Both the position numbers and the translations under genes were made by a program. Below are positions 17,019 to 23,166 of a stretch of 64,000 nt of DNA, in pieces. The notes beneath the pieces are model-generated. The model was not told where the DNA came from and searched no databases. It worked only from the letters and a program-made list of their open reading frames with translations. Position 1 is the first letter of the stretch. Every line of letters starts with the position of its first letter. Source of the DNA: Thalassolituus sp. UBA674 (GTDB lineage Bacteria; Pseudomonadota; Gammaproteobacteria; Pseudomonadales; Oceanobacteraceae); the NCBI GenBank assembly GCA_002298335.1, contig DBNK01000036.1, positions 1 to 64,000 on the forward strand, written 5' to 3'.

Positions 17019-17706
17019 GTCACCGGATACAGAACTCCTGAACAGCAGCCAGCTGCGTCGTATCAGTGGTCAGCTCGGCAGTAACCCGGCGGGTGTATTC
17101 GAAGATCAGAACGGTCAGCGCTACTACATCAAAACTCTGGAAAGCCCACAGCACGCCAGCAATGAATATCTGGCGGCTTGTCTGTATCAGCTGTGTGGAG
17201 CGCCCGTACTGACCTATGTGCGTACCAATAATCCCTGCGAAGTTGCTACCCGCTGGCGCCATCTGGATAAAACCCGCATTGCACATTTCTCAGAAGACGA
17301 GTGTCTGCAGGCGCGTCACTGGCTGGCCGTGCATGCCTGGACGGCAAACTGGGACGCCGCCGGGCTGGACGGAGATAATCAGGGGGTGGCAAATGGGATT
17401 GTACTGACACTGGATGTCGGCGGTGCCTTGCTGTTCCGTGCTTCGGGCGATCCCAAGGGCAAAGCCTTTGGCGAAACTGTTCCTGAATTTCAAAGACTGC
17501 AGTCAGATCCTGATAATCCACATGCCATGAAACTGTTTGGTGATATGCCGGTTGCCGAACAGCAGTCCGCTCTGCAGGTCGTAACCCGGCTCAACGACAG
17601 TGATATACGTCGGGTGATTCTGGATGGCAGCGAACGGGAAACGCTCGCCGAAAAAATGATCGCCCGCAAAGCGGATCTGCAACGTCAGATGGACCTGCTG
17701 TCCTAA
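17011..17706 (+). CDS. Small HipA/PI-kinase-like putative protein kinase
   Basis: A 231-residue protein with the layout of a minimal kinase of the HipA/PI3-4-kinase superfamily: a glycine loop (LGSNPAGVF), Lys41 in YYIKT, Glu52 in the following helix (SNEYLAACLY), a catalytic-loop-like stretch with Asp115 (ANWDAAGLD) and Asn123, and Asp135 in LDVGGALLF as the candidate metal ligand. Similar stand-alone or toxin/phage-associated kinase-like domains exist, but none is characterised that I can name with confidence. It overlaps the phosphatase gene by 8 bases (ATGACTGA), so the two are tightly coupled. Kinase activity is inferred from motifs only. Confidence 0.6.
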   Translation: MTESPDTELLNSSQLRRISGQLGSNPAGVFEDQNGQRYYIKTLESPQHASNEYLAACLYQLCGAPVLTYVRTNNPCEVATRWRHLDKTRIAHFSEDECLQARHWLAVHAWTANWDAAGLDGDNQGVANGIVLTLDVGGALLFRASGDPKGKAFGETVPEFQRLQSDPDNPHAMKLFGDMPVAEQQSALQVVTRLNDSDIRRVILDGSERETLAEKMIARKADLQRQMDLLS

Positions 17707-17716
17707 CCTGTGACGC

Positions 17717-17733
17717 TGGAATATCCCTTGCAA
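17717..17733 (+). promoter_or_regulatory. Candidate sigma-54 promoter for the flavodoxin gene
   Basis: TGGAATATCCCTTGCAA has the essential GG-N10-GC spacing (GG 17718-17719, GC 17730-17731) and the preferred TTGCA at -12; the -24 half departs from TGGCAC. It points to the NifF-like flavodoxin about 90 bases downstream. I found no TGT-N10-ACA NifA site in the 200 bases upstream, so NifA control is unproven. Confidence 0.5.
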
Positions 17734-17819
17734 TAACTCTTTGTAAATGATTCCGAACCGCCTGAAAAGTCCGGTTCTGGCAGTGTTTTGTCTGCAATAT
17801 GACAATTTAGGGGTGTTTT

Positions 17820-18374
17820 ATGAACAAAATCGGCATGTTTTTCGGGACAGAAACTGGCACCACGCGACTCATTGCTAAGAAGCTGCAGAAACTGATCGGT
17901 GCGGATATCGCTGATAAACCGGTGAACGTGAACCGCATTGCCGCAGAAGAGTTTCTGCAGTATGACGCTCTGATTCTCGGTACCCCAAGTTACGGTGTTG
18001 GCGATATTCCGGGCTTGAGCGCAGGCTGTCTGGAGCGTAACTGGGAAGAGTTTCTGGCGATACTGGGCACACCCGATTTAACCGGTAAGCGCATCGCCAT
18101 GTTCGGCCTTGGTGCGCAGGAACGCTATTCCGACCGCTTCGCCAGCTCGCTGATGGCGCTCTATAAAGTGTTTGAAGGCCTGGGTGCTGAAATGATCGGT
18201 GACTGGTCTGCTGCAGACTACACCTTTGAGCATTCAGCGTCCGTCGTTGATGGTCGTTTTGTCGGTCTGGTGATCGATCAACGTACGCAGGGAATGTACA
18301 CCGACCAGCGACTGAAAGACTGGGCTGAGCAGATCCGTCCGCAGCTGCTGCAGAAACTTGAGCAGGCTGCCTGA
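17820..18374 (+). CDS. nifF: NifF-like long-chain flavodoxin
   Basis: FMN electron carrier; NifF-type flavodoxins deliver low-potential electrons to nitrogenase reductase. The 184-residue protein has the phosphate loop GTETGTT, the first FMN loop GTPSYGVGDIPG followed by NWEEFL, the second loop FGLGAQERYSDRF, and the long-chain insertion. GDIPGLSAGCLERNWEEFL and ASVVDGRFVGL are much closer to NifF than to general FldA as I remember both. An AGGGG site precedes the ATG, and a candidate sigma-54 promoter lies upstream. Next to draT/draG, a nitrogen-fixation role is favoured; general flavodoxin is the alternative. Confidence 0.8.
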   Translation: MNKIGMFFGTETGTTRLIAKKLQKLIGADIADKPVNVNRIAAEEFLQYDALILGTPSYGVGDIPGLSAGCLERNWEEFLAILGTPDLTGKRIAMFGLGAQERYSDRFASSLMALYKVFEGLGAEMIGDWSAADYTFEHSASVVDGRFVGLVIDQRTQGMYTDQRLKDWAEQIRPQLLQKLEQAA

Positions 18375-18406
18375 AACCGCAGTAACGGAATAATAAGGAA
18401 AAAACT

Positions 18407-18736
18407 GTGATACCCGTGCGCGATAAATACGATTTTTATTACCTGAGTTACAGCAGCCCGAAACTGCCCCTCACACTGGTGAACCCACTCAGTGATGAAG
18501 AAGTGCATAACCGCAATACTTGTTTCGGTGCCTGCGTCGATGAAGAAGGTAAAGTCACCCTTGTACACCAGCTCGTGTACGGTGCGGTTGAGTTATCCCA
18601 TGAATATTCCTACGCCCCAGAAGGGCATCTGGCCTGGGCAGAAATACGCATGCCGGATGAGGCAACGCGTAAGCTCTGGTTTGATGATCAGGGGCAGGTA
18701 ATCCGCACGGAAGAGTATGAAGAAGAGGACGTATGA
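18407..18736 (+). CDS. Small acidic protein of unknown function downstream of nifF
   Basis: A 109-residue soluble protein starting at GTG 18407 with AAGGAA six bases upstream, 32 bases after the flavodoxin gene and probably in its transcript. It has no signal peptide or membrane segment, is rich in Glu and aromatic residues, and ends in an acidic tail (EEYEEEDV). Features such as HNRNTCFGACVDEEGKV and LSHEYSYAPEGHL suggest a compact beta fold. I cannot name the family. Its position suggests a link to flavodoxin or nitrogen-fixation functions, which is inference. Confidence 0.65.
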   Translation: MIPVRDKYDFYYLSYSSPKLPLTLVNPLSDEEVHNRNTCFGACVDEEGKVTLVHQLVYGAVELSHEYSYAPEGHLAWAEIRMPDEATRKLWFDDQGQVIRTEEYEEEDV

Positions 18737-18764
18737 TTTTGCTACGACATCCGCAGCTCATCGG

Positions 18765-19010
18765 CTAGCACCACAAAGCGCGGGATGACGGTCTCATTTA
18801 TAATCGAGGCATTACAACTCTGGAACAGAGGTTTTCAGAAGCGAATTGGATTATCTCTTTTCATTATTTCTGAATATATTTTCGTTATCCCGCGGCTTGA
18901 CCGCGGGATCCAGGATTTGTATTTATTTTAGAATGCTCATCGTGAAACAACTTAATTGAATGCTGCATCTCGTCGACGCGCCCACCCAAATCACGGGATG
19001 ACGATGAAAA
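18765..19010. repeat. REP-like palindromic sequences in the intergenic region before DUF934/cysI
   Basis: This gene-free stretch carries CGGGATGACG twice (near 18780 and 18995) and, between them, a perfect 9-bp hairpin ATCCCGCGG-CTTGA-CCGCGGGAT at 18887-18909. The 18-mer starting TCGTTATCCCGCGG recurs with one mismatch at 60191, so it belongs to a dispersed family. It forms the right border of the draTG-nifF region. Confidence 0.6.
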
Positions 19011-19028
19011 GGTCGGTTCTTTGGGGCA

Positions 19029-19060
19029 TAAAAAAAACCGGGCAATGCCCGGTTTTTTTA
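19029..19060. terminator. Bidirectional terminator
   Basis: An ACCGGGC / GCCCGGT stem with an AAT loop is flanked by eight A on the left and seven T on the right, ending the cysI-DUF934 operon from the right and any plus-strand transcript from the nifF side. Confidence 0.88.
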
Positions 19061-19074
19061 CAATATCAGCAAGC

Positions 19075-19521
19075 TCAGTTCAGACGCTTACGGAACAGCG
19101 GGCGCTGATCGTTGGCATCGTTCTGATAACAGACACTGAAGGTAGAAAACGCGGCAATGGCGTCATCCAGATCCTGATCATCACGCAGTGCGAATGAATC
19201 AAAACCACAGCGCTTCATAAAGAACAGCTGGTCGATCAGTACGTCACCCACGGCGCGCAGCTCACCGTCATAGCCGTATTTTTCCCGCAGCAGACGAGCC
19301 GCAGAATAACCACGGCCATCGGTGAATTTCGGGAATTCGATGCTGATGCGGGCGAACTGAGCTGAACCTTCTGCGATCAGGTCGACGGTTTCATCACTTT
19401 TCAGTACCAGTTCCAGCTTCTGACCCATCAGCGCATCGCTGTTGCTCTGCCAGTCAGCCAGAGAAACCTGAGTCAGCTCTTCGTCAGCGATCAGACCGGT
19501 CTTATTTATCAGCTTTGCCAT
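19075..19521 (-). CDS. DUF934 protein, companion of sulfite reductase
   Basis: A 148-residue protein of the DUF934 family, recognisable by FTDGRGYSAARLLREKYG and the GDVLIDQLFFMKRCGFDSF block. The start at ATG 19521, with AGGAGG upstream, lies inside the end of cysI (20-base overlap), so translation is coupled. DUF934 genes follow cysI in many proteobacteria and are assumed to help sulfite reductase, perhaps in cofactor assembly or electron delivery; the precise function is not established. Confidence 0.9.
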   Translation of the reverse strand: MAKLINKTGLIADEELTQVSLADWQSNSDALMGQKLELVLKSDETVDLIAEGSAQFARISIEFPKFTDGRGYSAARLLREKYGYDGELRAVGDVLIDQLFFMKRCGFDSFALRDDQDLDDAIAAFSTFSVCYQNDANDQRPLFRKRLN

Positions 19522-21178
19522 AGACGGCCTCCTTAAATGTATCGTGGCCGACGCGGCGGTACGCTTCGAGGAAGCTTTCGCCTTCAATGCGGTTACCGAC
19601 GTAGGTGTCGAGAATTTTAGCGATTACATCCGGCATATCAGCACGGGCGAAGGATGGGCCAAGGATTTTACCGATGGAGGCATCGTCAGCCTTGTTGCCA
19701 CCGGAGTTACCACCCAGCGACACCTGATAGAACTCTTCACCTTTTTTATCGACACCCAGTACACCGATATTACCAATGTGATGGTGACCACAGGCGTTCA
19801 TACAACCGGAAATATTCAGGTCGATGTCACCCAGATCCCACAGGTAATCCAGGTCGTCAAAACGTGCCTGAATGGCTTCGGCGACTGGAATGGACTTGGC
19901 ATTCGCCAGTGCACAGAAGTCGCCACCCGGGCAGCAGATCATATCGGTCAGCAGACCCAGAGTTGGTGTTGCCAGACCCAGTGCCTTGGCTTTTTCCCAA
20001 AGCTCAAACAGACGGCTCTGCTCCACATCCGCCAGAACCAGGTTCTGGTTGTGGGTAGAGCGCAGTTCGCCGAAGCTGTATTCATCGGCCAGATCAGCCA
20101 CCTGATCCAGCTGCTCAGCCGTGATATCACCCGGTGGTGTACCAATCTGCTTCAGTGTCAGAGTCACGACCGCGTAGCCCGGCTTTTTGTGGGCGCGGAC
20201 GTTGCGCTCCAGCCAGCGGGTAAAGGCTTTGTTTTCGGCTTTGGCAGCAACGAACTCAGCCGGTTCATCCGTCAGTTCAGCGTAGGCCGGGTCAACAAAG
20301 TATTGCTTCACACGCTCAATTTCAGCCTGAACCAGTCTGCCTTCGCCATCACGGAGGCGCAGCCACTCTTCGTTGACCAGCTCCTGCATGCGCTCCATGC
20401 CCAGTGCTTTCACCAGAATCTTGATTCGTGCCTTGTACTTGTTGTCACGACGGCCGAACTGGTTGTACACACGGATAATGGCGTCGAGGTAGGTCAGCAG
20501 GTCTGCTTCCGGCAGGAAGCTGTTGATCTCCTCACCCAGAATCGGGGTACGGCCAAGACCACCACCGACAAGCACGCGGAAGCCGATCTCGCCAGCATCG
20601 TTCTTAACGATGTTCAGACCGATGTCGTGCATCGCAATAGACGCGCGGTCGTGGGTCGGTACTGAGTTCACCGCGATCTTGAACTTACGCGGCAGGAAGG
20701 CAAATTCCGGGTGGAAGGTCGACCACTGACGGATGATTTCGCAGTAAGGACGCGGATCAACCAGTTCTTCTGCAATCACACCGGCGTATTCGTCGGTGGT
20801 GGTGTTACGGATACAGTTACCGCTGGTCTGCACGGCGTGCATCTGTACTTCAGCCAGGTCCGCGAGGATCTGTGGTACATCTTCCAGGGCTGGCCAGTTG
20901 AACTGAACGTTCTGACGGGTCGAGATGTGGGCATACCCCTTGTCATAGGTGCGGGCTACGTAGGCCAGCTTGCGCACCTGCGCAGAGTTCAGGGCGCCGT
21001 AAGGCACCGCGACACGCAGCATAGGTGCGTAACGCTGGACGTAAAGGCCATTCTGCAGACGCAGAGGCAGGAACTCGTCATCGGCAATTTTGCCGGCCAG
21101 ATAGCGTTCAGTCTGGCTTCTGAACTGAGCAACACGCTCGTTCAGCAGCTGCTGATCATATTCGTCGTATACGTACAT
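19502..21178 (-). CDS. cysI: Sulfite (or nitrite) reductase, hemoprotein, siroheme-Fe4S4
   Basis: Six-electron reduction of sulfite to sulfide for cysteine synthesis. The start at ATG 21178 (MYVYDEYDQQ) matches the N-terminus of Pseudomonas CysI; an upstream extension of 36 residues is unlikely. The 558-residue protein has the duplicated ferredoxin-like/siroheme architecture, with cluster cysteines in CCPGGDFCALANAKS and SGCMNACGHHHIG, and STRQNVQFNW near the siroheme site. The missing flavoprotein partner (CysJ) and the linked DUF934 gene place it with the ferredoxin- or flavodoxin-using type. Which electron donor is used cannot be told. Confidence 0.93.
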   Translation of the reverse strand: MYVYDEYDQQLLNERVAQFRSQTERYLAGKIADDEFLPLRLQNGLYVQRYAPMLRVAVPYGALNSAQVRKLAYVARTYDKGYAHISTRQNVQFNWPALEDVPQILADLAEVQMHAVQTSGNCIRNTTTDEYAGVIAEELVDPRPYCEIIRQWSTFHPEFAFLPRKFKIAVNSVPTHDRASIAMHDIGLNIVKNDAGEIGFRVLVGGGLGRTPILGEEINSFLPEADLLTYLDAIIRVYNQFGRRDNKYKARIKILVKALGMERMQELVNEEWLRLRDGEGRLVQAEIERVKQYFVDPAYAELTDEPAEFVAAKAENKAFTRWLERNVRAHKKPGYAVVTLTLKQIGTPPGDITAEQLDQVADLADEYSFGELRSTHNQNLVLADVEQSRLFELWEKAKALGLATPTLGLLTDMICCPGGDFCALANAKSIPVAEAIQARFDDLDYLWDLGDIDLNISGCMNACGHHHIGNIGVLGVDKKGEEFYQVSLGGNSGGNKADDASIGKILGPSFARADMPDVIAKILDTYVGNRIEGESFLEAYRRVGHDTFKEAVYGKADK

Positions 21179-21438
21179 AAGTATCCGGTTGCTTGTGGTT
21201 ATCACCTGATCCGGGCCCTGACAGGGGCCACACAGGCTTTTATAGAAGTTTGCCGCGCACTTTACCGGAAAGTCTGTTATCAGCAAAACAGGATTTGGCG
21301 ATGACCTTTATCGGTAAAGATGATTTAACTGGTAATGATTGGCGGTCAAATGTACATCTGGACATGTAGCGGGCGTCACCGTCGTGGTAGGCTCATTGAA
21401 ATCTGCAAAAACAATAAAAAAGACTGATAGGGGGACTC

Positions 21439-23121
21439 ATGAAAAAGCAGGAACAGAACTCGCCAGACCCTTCACAGGATGCATCGGGCATCACCCGTCG
21501 TACCTTCCTTGGCCGTACAGCCATGGCATCTGCTGCGGCCATGGGGGTGACGACTGTCTCACTGGCTTCAGCCAGAGCCAATGCTGCGGTAACTCCGGCA
21601 GAGCCGCCAGCGCCGGATGCCATCGCCAGTCACTACCGTGCCATTACTATCGGCACCGGTTATGGCGCCTCCGTCGCCGCGCTGCGTTTGGGGGAAGCTG
21701 GCATCGACACCCTGATGATTGAAATGGGCCAGCTGTGGGATCAACCCGCATCCGACGGTAAAGTACATTGCAATATGGTGCGCCCGGATGCCCGTGCCAT
21801 GTGGTTCAAAGACAAAACCGAAGCGCCGGTTTCCAACGTACTCGGTCTGCCGCTGGTTGACCGCCGTATCGACCGCTACCCGGGTGTTCTTGATACGCTT
21901 AATTACGACAACATGACGGTTTACGTCGGCCGGGGTGTTGGTGGTGGATCACTGGTGAACGGCGGTATGGCAGTGGTGCCCAAGCGGAATTTCTTTGAAG
22001 AAGTCTTCCCGCAATTACCGGCAGATGAAATGTATGAAACCTGGTACCCGCTGGCGCAGGCCATGCTGCATGTGAACTCCGTGCCGGATAAGGTCTACAA
22101 CTCCGACTTCTATCAGTTCAGCCGTGTGGCTGAATCCTTTGCGCATAAGGCCGGTTTTGCCACAGCCGATGTGCCGAATGTTTACGACTTTGAATATATG
22201 GCGCAGGAAATCGCCGGAGAAGCCGAACCGTCTGCCACCGCGCGTGAGGTGATTTACGGCAACAACCACGGCAAGCAGAGTCTGGATAAGAACTACATTC
22301 CCGCCGCCATCGGCACGGGTTATGTCACGCTAAGAACCCTGACCCGGGTCACGGCGATTGAGCAGGACGCCAATGGTATCTACCACCTGTCACTGCAGAC
22401 CATCGACGCCACTGGCGCGGTAACAGAAACCCTGTCCGTCAGCTGTGATCATCTGTTCCTGGGTGCAGGCACCATGGGTACAACAGAGCTGTTGCTGCGC
22501 GCACGCGAAACCGGTGCACTGCCAGCCCTGAGCAGCGAGATCGGTACAGGATGGGGCAATAACGGCAACTTCATGGTGTCGATTGCCAATGGCTGGCGCG
22601 GTCGCACCGGATCTGATCAGTCATCCATGCCGGTAAAAGGCATCGACAACTGGGGCGACCCTGAAGCTCAGGTATTCGCCGAAATTGCACCTTTCCCGGC
22701 GGGTATCGAAACCTTCACCAGCCTGTTCCTGGCGATTACCAATAACCCTGAGCGGGGTTGTCTGACCTATAACGCCAGCACCGACAGCGCCCAGCTGAGC
22801 TGGGGGCCGGATCAGTCACAACCATCGTTTGATGCAGCCAAAAAAGTCTTCGACCGCTACAACGAGGCGAACGGTACTCACTATCGCCGCGGCTTGTTCA
22901 AAGGCAATCAGCCCTATGCGGACTTCTTTACCTATCACCCACTGGGCGGCTGCCTGCTGGGCAAGGCCACGGACCTGTATGGTCGCCTGAGTGGCTATTC
23001 CCGCCTCTACAGCATTGACGGGTCACTGATTCCGGGCAATGTCGGAGTGAATCCGTTTTTGACCATCACGGCCCTGGCAGAGCGGAATATTGCGACGATT
23101 ATCCGGGAGGATATGGCGTAA
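21439..23121 (+). CDS. Cholesterol oxidase homologue (GMC flavoenzyme, Tat-exported)
   Basis: Strongly resembles class I cholesterol oxidases of Streptomyces and Brevibacterium: FAD-binding GTGYGASVAALRLGEAG, VYVGRGVGGGSLVNGG and YGNNHGKQSLDK blocks. Catalytic candidates are the Glu in EIAPFPAG, the His in YHPLGGC and the Asn in VGVNPFLTITALAER. A twin-arginine signal (TRRTFLG) and an Ala-rich segment up to about residue 50 predict export with bound FAD. GGGGGA precedes ATG 21439. These enzymes oxidise 3-beta-hydroxysteroids to 3-keto-4-ene steroids with O2, producing H2O2. No other steroid degradation gene is nearby. Confidence 0.9.
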   Translation: MKKQEQNSPDPSQDASGITRRTFLGRTAMASAAAMGVTTVSLASARANAAVTPAEPPAPDAIASHYRAITIGTGYGASVAALRLGEAGIDTLMIEMGQLWDQPASDGKVHCNMVRPDARAMWFKDKTEAPVSNVLGLPLVDRRIDRYPGVLDTLNYDNMTVYVGRGVGGGSLVNGGMAVVPKRNFFEEVFPQLPADEMYETWYPLAQAMLHVNSVPDKVYNSDFYQFSRVAESFAHKAGFATADVPNVYDFEYMAQEIAGEAEPSATAREVIYGNNHGKQSLDKNYIPAAIGTGYVTLRTLTRVTAIEQDANGIYHLSLQTIDATGAVTETLSVSCDHLFLGAGTMGTTELLLRARETGALPALSSEIGTGWGNNGNFMVSIANGWRGRTGSDQSSMPVKGIDNWGDPEAQVFAEIAPFPAGIETFTSLFLAITNNPERGCLTYNASTDSAQLSWGPDQSQPSFDAAKKVFDRYNEANGTHYRRGLFKGNQPYADFFTYHPLGGCLLGKATDLYGRLSGYSRLYSIDGSLIPGNVGVNPFLTITALAERNIATIIREDMA

Positions 23122-23132
23122 GAGGAAGGTAT

Positions 23133-23152
23133 CTGCCCGGTACCCCGGGCAG
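23133..23152. terminator. Hairpin between the convergent oxidase and lipoprotein genes
   Basis: CTGCCCGG / CCGGGCAG with loop TACC forms an 8-bp perfect stem in the 45-base gap between two convergent stop codons. No T-run follows on either strand, so classical termination is uncertain. Confidence 0.45.
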
Positions 23153-23166
23153 AAAAGGTCACATGA

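Noticed and set aside
17500..17716. NifA upstream activator sequence for nifF
   Set aside because: No TGT-N10-ACA is present in the 200 bases before the candidate promoter.
19544..20665. 373-codon plus-strand frame opposite cysI
   Set aside because: Lies entirely within cysI, which has full family motifs; the frame is a shadow.
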